Source of the DNA: Oceanospirillum maris DSM 6286
GTDB taxonomy: Bacteria; Pseudomonadota; Gammaproteobacteria; Pseudomonadales; Halomonadaceae
Length of the DNA: 64,000 nucleotides
NCBI RefSeq assembly: GCF_000422865.1
Contig: NZ_AUGW01000007.1
Span: 186,001 to 250,000, forward strand
Direction of reading: 5' to 3'
This document shows, piece after piece, positions 19,381 through 29,572 of this stretch. A program made the position numbers and the translations under genes. The notes beneath the pieces were generated by a model. It was not told the origin of the DNA, did not search any database, and was given only the letters and a program-made list of their open reading frames with translations. Positions within the stretch are counted from its first letter, which is position 1; each line of letters begins with the position of its first letter.

Positions 19381-20594
19381 CTATTTGCTGAAGATCCTGT
19401 GTGACCCTGAGTCGACTATCGCATATGCCCGGTCCGCTACCAGCCATATTTCCAACACACGCCGAAAATGGCTTTGCAGCCATTCCAGCTTGCGTACCAC
19501 AAGCAGCTTTTCAGCTCCTTCCGTTAACGCCTGAGACATTTCTCGTTCGTTGAAGGGCAAATTGTCGGAGTCATGATTATCGCTTAACAGCTCACGATTG
19601 ATCAGAGTCCAGAGGACAAAATCGTTGAATTCACCGGAGAGCAGTTTTTTAGGAAAAGCAGGCAGAGGTTTATAACGGGTCTCCCCTGTCAGTGACTGGC
19701 GCAAAAAATCGAAGCTTAAACGCCAGTGCAGTTCGATATCCCGCAAGCGGCTGACACGCTGACCACCAGTGACAGTTTCCTGCAGCGGGATTTTCAGGTC
19801 CTGTCGATCGAGGCTTAACAGGCTACCCTGCTCCGCCTTCGACAGCGGCTGATAAATATCATCTGCGGTCAGGTGATAACAACAGGGCGCAACCGCAAGC
19901 TGTTTAATAGCTTGTGCAGAGTTACAGCACTGGCTGATCAGGTGAGTATGCAGATCACCACAGGCATGAAGAGCGACGGCAGTATTATGCTGATTTAAAA
20001 GTCGGGACACATCATTAGACAGTGCATCACCTTGCTGCATGCGTTGTTGCACTTGTGGATAGCGTTTTTTTGCTGATGGATCAGCGCTTCACCCTGAATA
20101 CAAAGACGGTGTTGCCACTCAAGACTGGTGACCTCATAGCCTTTACGGATGGATAGCAGTCGGCCCAGATGACCTTTGCCGGCACACCATTCGAGTAGTT
20201 TGTGCTTTGCTGTGTCTCCAGTAATTGGCAGGAAATTAATAAACTGCTCAATCTGGCTCCATTTGCGACCGGGAATTCCTGTGCTCAAATGTTTTATGCT
20301 CACTGAGTCCTGCTGTGAGGACGTTTCAGAGTTATCCACATAAGGAATGCTGCGCTGAATCTGTTCTAATTCGTCCAGACAAGGTAGCCAGGGTTGCAGC
20401 CATTGCTGTCTTGCCTCTGAGTTTTGACTTAATTGCTCAAATTCTTTCTGATCCAATTTTGTTAGCTTAGACAGAAGATGCTCCGGCAACTGACTACACT
20501 CACTGAGTTGCCGGATATAGAAAGGGCGCATCTGCCAGAAAGGACGATATTGCGTAAGCAATTGATCAGCATGATGAAAAAGAGAGTGCAGCAC
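19381..20594 (-). pseudogene. METTL25-like SAM methyltransferase split by a shift at a seven-A run
   Basis: Two overlapping frames form one protein. The first (20594 to 19995) gives residues 1-199 with the SAM motif LLEWCAGKGHLGRLLS. The second (to 19381) continues with VALHACGDLH and LAVAPCCYHL, both typical of the Methyltransf_32 (METTL25/RRNAD1-like) family. The homologous reading changes frame at AAAAAAA (plus-strand T run 20065-20071): HQQ-KN in frame one should continue as RYPQVQQRMQQG in the -1 frame. Total about 400 aa. Either a homopolymer indel or -1 frameshifting at A-AAA-AAC. Role unknown. The coding strand overlaps a perfect DnaA box at 20332-20340. Confidence 0.75.
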
Positions 20595-20999
20595 ATCAAC
20601 CTCTGAAATAAGCGGTAGGACAAGATAAACCTAGCCGGGCACAGCTTAAAATGAACCATTTGAACGGGAATATTCAATTTTACCGGTTAAAAGACAAATA
20701 AGTGCCAATAAATCGAAACTAAATTGGATTTTAGCCTCAAATGCAGGCACAATGCGTGCCCCTCAGGGTGAAAGACTGCTGTTTTCTCCGTATCTGATCA
20801 TCGAATCAGCCCCGATTGCGCGCAGCGCGTCCCCTGCCATATGAGATAGCTTAGTGCTAACCGTTATCTAACGGCTAGGCTCTATGAAGCGAAGTGGAAC
20901 CCGTAATTGATATTGAGCGTTTATTTACCGCGTCAGTATGCTTGGATGAGATGCCAGGGGTTCCGTCATTTATACCTTAACGACTCAGGTAACCCTTGA
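20595..20999 (+). promoter_or_regulatory. 405-bp leader region of deaD
   Basis: No protein gene is visible. The second half contains several possible RNA stems, the clearest being CCGTT-ATCT-AACGG with flanking CTA/TAG (about 20857-20880), and a G/C block GCGCGCAGCGCG near 20820. No clear Shine-Dalgarno precedes ATG 21000 (GGTAACCCTTGA). Long structured leaders are known for deaD/csdA in other bacteria; whether this one regulates in the cold is inferred. Confidence 0.4.
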
Positions 21000-22808
21000 A
21001 TGTCATCAGAAGAAACTGTTGTATCCAGCTTTGATGAGCTGGGCCTTCCCGAAACACTTGTTGCGACTGTAAAAAAAATTGGCTACGAAACACCTTCCCC
21101 TATTCAGGCCGCGAGTATTCCGGTTTTACTGAAAGGCGACAGCTTATTAGGTCAAGCTCAAACAGGTACGGGTAAAACCGCATCTTTTGCGCTACCGCTG
21201 TTGGCGCGTGTTGATATCCGCCAAAACAGCCCACAGGTTTTAGTCTTAACCCCAACCCGTGAACTAGCGATACAGGTTGCAGAAGCATTCCAAACCTACG
21301 CTCGTGATATGCGTGGTTTCCATGTGCTGCCTATTTATGGCGGCCACAGCATGACACTTCAGCTGAAACAGTTGAAACGTGGCCCTCACGTTATTGTGGG
21401 TACACCGGGTCGTGTAATGGATCACCTACGTCGTGGCACACTTGATACCTCAACGATGAAAGCTGTGGTATTGGATGAAGCCGATGAAATGCTGAAAATG
21501 GGCTTCATCGATGACGTTGACTGGATTCTGGAACAAGTTCCACAGCCCCGTCAGGTTGCTTTGTTCTCTGCGACAATGCCGAATGAGATCCGTAAGGTTG
21601 CTCGTCGTCATATCCAAGGTGCACAAGAGATTAGTATTGCGGCGAAAACTTCGACCGTTGATACAATCAACCAGCGTTATTGGCAAGTTAGTGGCGTTAA
21701 TAAGATGGACGCCCTAACTCGTATTATGGAAACGGAAGCGTTTGATGCTGCGATTATTTTCGTACGTACCAAAACAGCAACGGTTGAGCTGGCAGAAAAA
21801 CTTGAAGCCCGTGGCTACAGTGCTTCTGCATTGAATGGCGACATGAACCAAGCCCTACGTGAACGTACCGTTAACCAGCTGAAAAACCGTAAGCTGGATA
21901 TCGTAATCGCAACGGATGTTGCCGCTCGTGGTTTGGATGTTGAACGTATTACTCACGTAATCAACTACGATATTCCTTACGACACAGAAGCTTATGTACA
22001 CCGTATTGGTCGTACTGGGCGTGCGGGTCGTATTGGTGATGCGATTTTGTTCGTAACGCCTCGTGAACGTGGCATGTTGCGTGCGATTGAGCGTGCAACG
22101 CGTCAACAAATTGAACGTATGGATCTCCCAACCCGTGAAATGGTTGCAGATCAGCGCGTTAAGCAATTTAAAGACAGTGTTATTGAAATGTCTGCATCGG
22201 TTGGTGCTGACATGGATTTCTTCCGCAAGCTGATTCAAGAGTTAACGGAAGAAAATGATGTATCTCTGGAAGATATTGCAGCGACATTGGCTTGGAAAGT
22301 TCAGGAAAAACGTCCTCTGAACCTACCGCCAGAAGAAGAGCGTCCACGTCGTGAACCCCGTGAGCGCGATAGTCGTGATCGTGATGGTCGCCGTAATGAA
22401 CGTGATTCAGATCGTGGTGGTGAGCGTCGCCCACGCCGTGATCGTCCAACAGATGTAAGCTTTGTACGCTACCGCATCGAAGTGGGTCGTAATGATGGTC
22501 TACAGCCTGGTGATGTTGTAGGTGCTATTGCAAACGAAGCTGGTATTGAAAGCAAGTACATCGGTAATATCCGTTTGTATGACCAGTTCAGTACTGTAGA
22601 GCTGCCGGAAGGTATGCCAAGCGATGTGCTTAATCATCTGCAGAAAACCCGTGTGCGTCAGGTATCAATGAATATCAGCGTGGACAAAGGGCCTGCACCA
22701 CAAGATGAGCCACGGAGTGATCGTCCGCCTCGTAAGCCGCGTGGTGATCGTTCTCGTGGCGCTCCACGGGGTGATCGTCCACCGCGTAGACCGCGTTCAG
22801 ATAGCTAA
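21000..22808 (+). CDS. deaD: DEAD-box ATP-dependent RNA helicase DeaD/CsdA
   Basis: Cold-shock RNA helicase of ribosome assembly and mRNA decay, 602 aa. N-terminal Q motif GYETPSPIQAASIP, Walker A AQTGTGKT, DEAD box VLDEADEMLKMGF, SAT motif SATMP, and HRIGRTGRAG in the second RecA-like domain. After about residue 440 comes an Arg/Asp/Glu-rich linker (RERDSRDRDGRR), then a DbpA-type RNA-binding domain (FVRYRIEVGRNDGLQPGDVVGAI) and an RGD/PRR-rich tail, as in CsdA. It is a monocistronic unit closed by a UUCG terminator. Confidence 0.96.
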   Translation: MSSEETVVSSFDELGLPETLVATVKKIGYETPSPIQAASIPVLLKGDSLLGQAQTGTGKTASFALPLLARVDIRQNSPQVLVLTPTRELAIQVAEAFQTYARDMRGFHVLPIYGGHSMTLQLKQLKRGPHVIVGTPGRVMDHLRRGTLDTSTMKAVVLDEADEMLKMGFIDDVDWILEQVPQPRQVALFSATMPNEIRKVARRHIQGAQEISIAAKTSTVDTINQRYWQVSGVNKMDALTRIMETEAFDAAIIFVRTKTATVELAEKLEARGYSASALNGDMNQALRERTVNQLKNRKLDIVIATDVAARGLDVERITHVINYDIPYDTEAYVHRIGRTGRAGRIGDAILFVTPRERGMLRAIERATRQQIERMDLPTREMVADQRVKQFKDSVIEMSASVGADMDFFRKLIQELTEENDVSLEDIAATLAWKVQEKRPLNLPPEEERPRREPRERDSRDRDGRRNERDSDRGGERRPRRDRPTDVSFVRYRIEVGRNDGLQPGDVVGAIANEAGIESKYIGNIRLYDQFSTVELPEGMPSDVLNHLQKTRVRQVSMNISVDKGPAPQDEPRSDRPPRKPRGDRSRGAPRGDRPPRRPRSDS

Positions 22809-22867
22809 AAAATGTTACTAAGGTACGGCTTTGGACTTTTAAGATTCTAAGTCGTAACTGAGTTACG

Positions 22868-22898
22868 AAAAACCCGCTCTTCGGAGCGGGTTTTTTTT
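22868..22898 (+). terminator. Terminator after deaD
   Basis: AAAAACCCGCTC-TTCG-GAGCGGGTTTTTTTT: a 12-bp stem with a UUCG tetraloop and long T tract. Confidence 0.93.
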
Positions 22899-22984
22899 CG
22901 TCTATAAAAAATGAAAAATAATAAAAGCTGATATTTTTTAATTATTTTTCTCAAATTTTGCTCGGTATAACCAAGGTATCAACA

Positions 22985-23240
22985 ACCCTAAACCTTCTTA
23001 ATAACTCGTTGATTTTATTGCCTGTTGATAACTCACCTACTTATTCACAGCTTCCTCGCTGGATACTCCAAGCTAATCCTTAGGATCTCACGGTAGTTAA
23101 ACACAGCCTTTAGCCCTTATAGTTCGGGCTTTTTGCCTGTTTATCCACAGATTTTATTCACACAATAATAATCACTATAACTATCTATATAAATAATAAT
23201 TTTAATAATGTTAATTGTGAGCAAAATATAAAAAATCTTC
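22985..23240. other. Second DnaA-box cluster with AT-rich element upstream of mnmG
   Basis: The 554-bp gap between deaD and mnmG holds TGTTGATAA (23023-23031, one mismatch on the minus strand), TTATTCACA (23041-23049), perfect TTATCCACA (23141-23149) and TTATTCACA (23154-23162), then about 75 bp of nearly pure A/T. The 23-bp core at 23171-23193 repeats the oriC element at 12078-12100 (21 of 23 identical), with the perfect box 21 bp before it (22 bp in oriC). It may be a duplicated half-origin, a DnaA-controlled mnmG promoter, or both. Confidence 0.7.
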
Positions 23241-23362
23241 ATGTTGAGCGCTGTCACAAGACTTCTCATTTGCTCTAGCAGGTATATACTTGTCCCCCTT
23301 TGTAACAAACCACCTGTGCATTATTCGCACTTGTGCACAACCAGATAGCTAGAGGTGATATT

Positions 23363-25285
23363 GTGGATTATCCAACCCGCTTTGATGTAATTGTGATCGG
23401 TGGAGGTCATGCGGGAACGGAAGCAGCATTGGCGTCAGCACGCATGGGCTGTTCTACCCTCTTGCTAACCCACAATATCGAGACCCTTGGACAGATGTCT
23501 TGTAATCCAGCCATTGGCGGTATCGGCAAAAGCCATTTGGTAAAAGAGATTGATGCCTTAGGCGGCGCTATGGCACTGGCAACGGATAAAGGCGGTATTC
23601 AGTTTCGAGTATTGAATAGCCGTAAAGGCCCTGCGGTACGAGCTACTCGCGCTCAAGCCGATCGTATTTTGTACAAAGCGGCGATCCGTACCATTCTGGA
23701 AAATCAAGAAAATCTCACTATTTTTCAGCAAGCTGCCGATGATTTGATCATGGATGGTGAAAAGGCAGCCGGTGTTATTACTAGCGCTGGTATTCGTTTT
23801 CATGCCAAAACGGTTGTACTGACAGCGGGTACTTTTTTAGGCGGTATCATCCATATTGGCCTTGAGACCCAGTCCGGTGGTCGAGCTGGTGATCCACCTT
23901 CTATTGCCCTGGCTAACCGTTTACGTGAGATGCCTTTTCGGGTTGGGCGTTTGAAAACCGGTACGCCTCCACGGATTGATGCTAAATCAGTCGATTTTTC
24001 TAAAATGGAAATTCAACCAGGTGATACGCCAATACCTGTGATGTCGTTTATGGGGTCATTGAGTGACCATCCTGAGCAGATCAGTTGCTATATCACCCAT
24101 ACCAACGAACGAACCCACGATATTATTCGTTCTGGCTTAGATCGTTCACCGATGTACACCGGCGTGATTGAAGGGATCGGCCCTCGTTACTGCCCATCCA
24201 TCGAAGACAAGATTCACCGTTTTGCAGACAAAGACTCGCATCAGGTGTTTATCGAACCGGAAGGCTTGACTACCCACGAGCTTTATCCAAACGGCATATC
24301 CACCAGCTTGCCCTTTGATGTACAGCTGAACTTAGTGCGTTCTATTCGGGGCATGGAAAATGCCCATATCATGCGCCCGGGTTATGCCATCGAATACGAT
24401 TACTTTAATCCACAGGATCTAAAACACACGCTGGAGACAAAATTTGTCCCCAACTTGTTCTTTGCCGGACAGATAAACGGCACCACGGGCTATGAAGAGG
24501 CTGGAGCACAGGGTTTGCTTGCGGGCTTGAATGCTGGCCTAAGAGCACAGGACAAAGAGGGCTGGTATCCGCGACGTGATGAAGCCTATATCGGTGTACT
24601 TGTGGATGATCTGATTACTTACGGTACGAGCGAACCGTACCGTATGTTTACCAGTCGCGCAGAATACCGTTTGATTCTGCGAGAAGATAACGCGGATCTC
24701 CGTTTGACTGAAAAAGGCCGAGAGCTTGGCTTGGTTGATGATTTACGCTGGGCAGCGTTTAGCGTTAAGAAAGAGCAAATTGAAAAAGAAACTGCCCGTT
24801 TAGCTGGTACTTGGTTGCAACCTAAAACGGAGCAAGCCGCAGCGGTTGAAGAGAAAACAGGTCAGCCGATGACCCGAGAATACAGCTTGTTGGATCTGTT
24901 AAAACGGCCTGAACTGGAATACAAGGATTTAGCAAGTCTGAAAGGCGAGCCTGTGGATAATCCACAAGTATCGGAGCAGGTACAAATTCAAGTGAAATAC
25001 GCGGGTTATATCACCCGTCAGCAAGATGATATTGAAAAGCTTCGCCGCCATGAAAATACGGTACTACCTGATGATCTGAATTACGATATCATCGAAGGCA
25101 TGTCCAAAGAGATTCGACAAAAACTGAGCGAGCAACGTCCTGAAACATTGGCCGCTGCCGGTCGTGTTCCGGGAGTAACCCCCGCAGCGGTTTCGTTGTT
25201 GCTGATCCATCTGAAGAAGCGAGCAATGGCGACCAATAGCGAGTTGACCAGTGCTAGCTCATCAACAAGCAAGACGCTGTCTTAG
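23363..25285 (+). CDS. mnmG: tRNA uridine 5-carboxymethylaminomethyl modification enzyme MnmG (GidA)
   Basis: FAD-dependent partner of MnmE in wobble-uridine modification. GTG at 23363 is preceded by AGAGGTGAT at good spacing and gives the usual N-terminus (M)[28 protein letters not shown]; an upstream GTG (23333) is less likely. 640 aa. Dinucleotide-fold motif [49 protein letters not shown]-like [14 protein letters not shown], and C-terminal [36 protein letters not shown] (given as one conserved block) all fit. First gene of mnmG-rsmG-parA-parB. A near-palindrome with a perfect DnaA box is in the coding region at 24952-24966. Confidence 0.97.
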   Translation: MDYPTRFDVIVIGGGHAGTEAALASARMGCSTLLLTHNIETLGQMSCNPAIGGIGKSHLVKEIDALGGAMALATDKGGIQFRVLNSRKGPAVRATRAQADRILYKAAIRTILENQENLTIFQQAADDLIMDGEKAAGVITSAGIRFHAKTVVLTAGTFLGGIIHIGLETQSGGRAGDPPSIALANRLREMPFRVGRLKTGTPPRIDAKSVDFSKMEIQPGDTPIPVMSFMGSLSDHPEQISCYITHTNERTHDIIRSGLDRSPMYTGVIEGIGPRYCPSIEDKIHRFADKDSHQVFIEPEGLTTHELYPNGISTSLPFDVQLNLVRSIRGMENAHIMRPGYAIEYDYFNPQDLKHTLETKFVPNLFFAGQINGTTGYEEAGAQGLLAGLNAGLRAQDKEGWYPRRDEAYIGVLVDDLITYGTSEPYRMFTSRAEYRLILREDNADLRLTEKGRELGLVDDLRWAAFSVKKEQIEKETARLAGTWLQPKTEQAAAVEEKTGQPMTREYSLLDLLKRPELEYKDLASLKGEPVDNPQVSEQVQIQVKYAGYITRQQDDIEKLRRHENTVLPDDLNYDIIEGMSKEIRQKLSEQRPETLAAAGRVPGVTPAAVSLLLIHLKKRAMATNSELTSASSSTSKTLS

Positions 25286-25328
25286 GTTTTTGCTGGCATC
25301 TTTAGCGGTATTGCAGGAAATTAGAATT

Positions 25329-25964
25329 TTGAACGACAAGCAACTTGAGCAACAGCTCCGACGTGGCATTGAAGCTATGTCCCTTGAGGTTAGTGATCAG
25401 CAGCAAGCCTTGCTGATGGATTATCTGCGCTTATTAGAAAAGTGGAACAAAGCTTTTAATTTAACCGCAGTGCGTGATCCTGCACAGATGGTTGATCGTC
25501 ACTTGCTGGATAGTTTAAGCATTTTGCCGTACATCAAAGGGCCGAACTGCATTGATGTAGGTTCTGGCGGCGGCTTACCGGGTATTCCCGTAGCAATTGT
25601 TCGACCGGATTTGAATATCACCTTGATGGATAGCAACGGCAAAAAAAGCCGTTTCCAGTTTCAGGCCGTAACCGCATTGAAACTGACGAATGTCACCGTG
25701 GTCAATAAGCGCGTTGAGCAGTACCAACCGGAGCAGCTCTTTGATCAGGTGATGAGCCGTGCATTCAGTTCCCTACAGGATATGATGCACTGGACTTTGC
25801 ATTTAGGTACAGAGAATGCTGAGTGGCTAGCCATGAAAGGTATATACCCTGAAGATGAGCTACAGCAGCTGCCAGAAGGTGTAACCTGCAAAACGGTTCA
25901 TCGGCTAGACGTTGCTGGAGCTGATGGTGAGCGACATTTAGCGTTACTACAGCGTGGTTTATAA
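25329..25964 (+). CDS. rsmG: 16S rRNA (guanine-N7) methyltransferase RsmG (GidB)
   Basis: Methylates G527 of 16S rRNA with S-adenosylmethionine. The TTG at 25329, with AGGA ten bases upstream, gives (M)NDKQLEQQLRRGIEAMSLEV and 211 aa, the family length; the longer frame back to 25251 overlaps mnmG and is not conserved-looking. The SAM site DVGSGGGLPGIPVAIVRPD and LLDSNGKK-like TLMDSNGKKSRFQ are clear, and NLTAVRDPAQMVDRHLLDSL is a typical RsmG block. Confidence 0.95.
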   Translation: MNDKQLEQQLRRGIEAMSLEVSDQQQALLMDYLRLLEKWNKAFNLTAVRDPAQMVDRHLLDSLSILPYIKGPNCIDVGSGGGLPGIPVAIVRPDLNITLMDSNGKKSRFQFQAVTALKLTNVTVVNKRVEQYQPEQLFDQVMSRAFSSLQDMMHWTLHLGTENAEWLAMKGIYPEDELQQLPEGVTCKTVHRLDVAGADGERHLALLQRGL

Positions 25965-26008
25965 CGCAGTGTCTCCAGTGAAGAAAAAAGGATGACGGGA
26001 AGAAACTG

Positions 26009-26782
26009 ATGGCAAATGTATTCGCAATAACCAATCAGAAAGGCGGTGTTGGCAAAACCACAACCTGCGTTAATTTGGCGGCGTCTTTAGTGGCGACGCG
26101 CAGGAAAGTGCTGCTAATCGACCTAGACCCACAGGGCAACGCGACCATGGGTAGTGGTGTGGATAAACATTCCTGTGAATACTCCGTTTGTGATTTGCTC
26201 TTAGGTGAAGCCGAGCTGGATCAAGTTCGAGTTAAAGCTAATCCAGCGGGCTATGATTTACTGCCTGCAAACTCAGATCTTACCACGGCGGAAGTGCAGC
26301 TTTTGCAGCTTGATGGCGCCCACTTTCGGTTAAAAAAAGTGTTGTCTGATTTGAAAGATAGCTACGATTATATTTTGATCGACTGCCCTCCTTCTCTCAA
26401 TATGCTAACAGTTAATGCCTTAACTGCATCTGATGGTGTCATTATTCCCGTACAGTGCGAATACTATGCTCTTGAAGGGCTTTCCTCCTTAACAGAAACC
26501 ATTCAGCATATACAAGAAACAGTGAACCCTGACTTAAGTATTGAAGGATTACTGCGCACGATGTACGACCCTCGTAATAGCTTAACCCGTGATGTTTCTC
26601 AGCAGCTGATTGAGCACTTCGGTGACAAAGTATATGGCACCGTTATCCCTCGTAATGTGCGGCTGGCCGAAGCCCCTAGCCACGGAATGCCTGTACTGAT
26701 GTATGATGGCAAATCTAAGGGAAGCTTGGCTTATCTAGCCCTAGCCAGTGAGCTTGTGCGGAAGTCGGGCCAGGCCGCTTAG
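26009..26782 (+). CDS. parA: Chromosome partitioning ATPase ParA (Soj)
   Basis: 257 aa Walker-type ATPase that moves ParB-parS complexes during origin segregation. Deviant Walker A NQKGGVGKTTTCVNLAASL at residues 8-26, Walker A' and B in LIDLDPQGNATMGSG and YILIDCPPSLNMLT. It is followed by parB. A perfect DnaA box (TGTGGATAA, 26158-26166) lies in its coding sequence. Confidence 0.97.
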   Translation: MANVFAITNQKGGVGKTTTCVNLAASLVATRRKVLLIDLDPQGNATMGSGVDKHSCEYSVCDLLLGEAELDQVRVKANPAGYDLLPANSDLTTAEVQLLQLDGAHFRLKKVLSDLKDSYDYILIDCPPSLNMLTVNALTASDGVIIPVQCEYYALEGLSSLTETIQHIQETVNPDLSIEGLLRTMYDPRNSLTRDVSQQLIEHFGDKVYGTVIPRNVRLAEAPSHGMPVLMYDGKSKGSLAYLALASELVRKSGQAA

Positions 26783-26844
26783 CCCTCTTGATTCAGCGGT
26801 TGCTAACTAATGGTTAATGTCTTTTTTGTAGAGTGGGAGAACCA

Positions 26845-27738
26845 ATGACAGCGAAGAAACGAGGTTTAGGTCGTGGACTGGATGCACTGCTAGGGACTGG
26901 GTCATCCCAACTAACGCAGCCCCGTGATGTGCCTGTGGTTCTCCAGGAAAAAGAAAACCATGATGGCAATATGTGTCATTTGCCCGTTGAGTTTCTATCC
27001 CGTGGGCGTTATCAGCCACGCCGAGATATGGATCCCGATTCCCTTGAAGAATTGGCCAGCTCGATTCGTGCTCAAGGTATTATGCAGCCAATTATCGTTC
27101 GACCGCTGGACGCAAAAGATCAGTTTGAAATTATTGCTGGTGAACGACGGTGGCGGGCAGCCCAGCTTGCAGAGCTTGATCAAGTTCCTGTTATTATTCG
27201 TGATGTCAGCGATTCCGCCGCTATCGCTATGGCTCTTATTGAGAATATTCAGCGAGAAAACTTAAACCCGGTTGAAGAAGCTTTTGCACTTCAGCGCCTG
27301 CAAAAAGAGTTTGAACTGACTCAGCAGCAAGTCGCCGACGCGGTGGGTAAATCGCGTTCTGCGGTGACTAATCTTCTCCGCCTGATTACATTGCCTGATG
27401 ATGTGAAAAAAATGTTAGAGTACGGCGATCTTGAAATGGGGCATGCACGAGCTTTGCTTGGCTTAGAGCAAAGTGAACAAAGTTTAGCCGCAAGACAGGT
27501 GGCCGCTAAGGGAATGTCAGTTAGACAAACTGAGGCTCTCGTCCGGAAACTGCAAGCACCCGTTGAAGAACATAAAGTACAGGAATCACAGTCTGATATT
27601 GATTATCTTCAGCGCAAGCTTGGGGAAACATTAGGTTCACCGGTACACATTAGCCATAATAAAAAGGGCAAAGGTAAACTTGTGATTAATTATTCAAGTC
27701 TTGATGAACTCGACGGTATCTTATCGCATATCCAATAA
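26845..27738 (+). CDS. parB: Chromosome partitioning protein ParB (Spo0J)
   Basis: CTPase and parS-binding protein, 297 aa. The ATG at 26845 has GGGAGA upstream; a GTG at 26833 is the less likely alternative. N-terminal GLGRGLDALLG (ParA-interacting), CTP-binding box with RYQPRRDMDPDSLEELASSI and IIAGERRWRAAQLA, ALIENIQRENLNPVEEA, a helix-turn-helix (QQQVADAVGKSRSAVTNLLRL) and the C-terminal dimer region. Its target sites are the two parS sequences inside recF. Confidence 0.97.
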   Translation: MTAKKRGLGRGLDALLGTGSSQLTQPRDVPVVLQEKENHDGNMCHLPVEFLSRGRYQPRRDMDPDSLEELASSIRAQGIMQPIIVRPLDAKDQFEIIAGERRWRAAQLAELDQVPVIIRDVSDSAAIAMALIENIQRENLNPVEEAFALQRLQKEFELTQQQVADAVGKSRSAVTNLLRLITLPDDVKKMLEYGDLEMGHARALLGLEQSEQSLAARQVAAKGMSVRQTEALVRKLQAPVEEHKVQESQSDIDYLQRKLGETLGSPVHISHNKKGKGKLVINYSSLDELDGILSHIQ

Positions 27739-27755
27739 CCGTTTAAAAAATAGTC

Positions 27756-27764
27756 TTATCCACA
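27756..27764 (+). promoter_or_regulatory. DnaA box between parB and the atp operon
   Basis: Perfect TTATCCACA 18 bp after the parB stop and 56 bp before the atp -35. It is the last of the perfect boxes seen in the window. Confidence 0.65.
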
Positions 27765-27819
27765 GGGCTAAAAAAGCTTATCTATTGGTATTAGATCAGT
27801 GTTTAAGCAGGTAATTAAG

Positions 27820-27848
27820 TTGAATGGGCCGCCCAATCAACCTATAAT
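27820..27848 (+). promoter_or_regulatory. Promoter of the ATP synthase operon with inverted repeat
   Basis: TTGAAT (27820-27825), 17-bp spacer, TATAAT (27843-27848), 74 bp before atpI. The -35 and spacer form an imperfect inverted repeat TTGAATGGGC / GCCCAATCAA (9 of 10 pairs), a possible operator. Confidence 0.75.
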
Positions 27849-27922
27849 CCTGCGGTCACAATTTGATAATGCTGTATCCGATAGAATTGAAAACACGACA
27901 TTAGCTCGATCTAGGAGAGACA

Positions 27923-28306
27923 ATGGGCGCGAAAAGCGCACAGCTAAAGCGGCCTAAAGTATTACGGGTTGTTGGCTTACAGGTATTGGTTACTCTTTTA
28001 ATTGCCTGTGGCGGTCTTTTGTCTGGCGATCTTGTGCTTGCGTATTCGATTTTTTTGGGTGGTATGGTGTGTTTTTTGCCAAATTTCTACTTTGCTTGGC
28101 AGGTATTTACACATCAAGGTGCCCATGCAGCAAAAGATATTGTGCGCTCGTTTTATCGAGCAGAAGCAGTGAAGTTTGGTTTAACGGCTGTATTATTTGC
28201 ACTGGTTTTTATTTTAGTGCGGCCTTTAAACCCAATTTCCTTTTTTTTAACTTACGCGGTAGTTCAAGTGATTCATTGGTTGGCACCTTTGGTTATTAAA
28301 CGGTAA
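27923..28306 (+). CDS. atpI: ATP synthase accessory protein AtpI
   Basis: 127-aa small membrane protein with four hydrophobic segments (VVGLQVLVTLLIACGGLL, YSIFLGGMVCFLPNFYFAWQVF, FGLTAVLFALVFILV, ISFFLTYAVVQVIHWL). AtpI helps assemble the c-ring. TAGGAGAG is a clear ribosome binding site. First gene of the atp operon. Confidence 0.9.
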   Translation: MGAKSAQLKRPKVLRVVGLQVLVTLLIACGGLLSGDLVLAYSIFLGGMVCFLPNFYFAWQVFTHQGAHAAKDIVRSFYRAEAVKFGLTAVLFALVFILVRPLNPISFFLTYAVVQVIHWLAPLVIKR

Positions 28307-28321
28307 CTCGTTTGAGGCTAA

Positions 28322-29191
<870 letters not shown>

Positions 29192-29230
29192 TTAACTTTT
29201 TGTTTTTAAATTTAACGTTCTTAACTTTAA

Positions 29231-29512
<282 letters not shown>

Positions 29513-29572
29513 TCTTTAAGCTGGTTTTTTTAACCCTTAAATGATGAATACTGGAAAGCAAGGGGTGATGGC

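Noticed and set aside
22809-23362. A hidden small protein gene between deaD and mnmG
   Set aside because: The stretch is stop-rich and A/T-rich with DnaA boxes; no frame with a ribosome binding site stands out.
28069-28299. 76-codon frame overlapping atpI in another phase
   Set aside because: Shadow of the atpI membrane gene; AtpI itself has the ribosome binding site and the family pattern.
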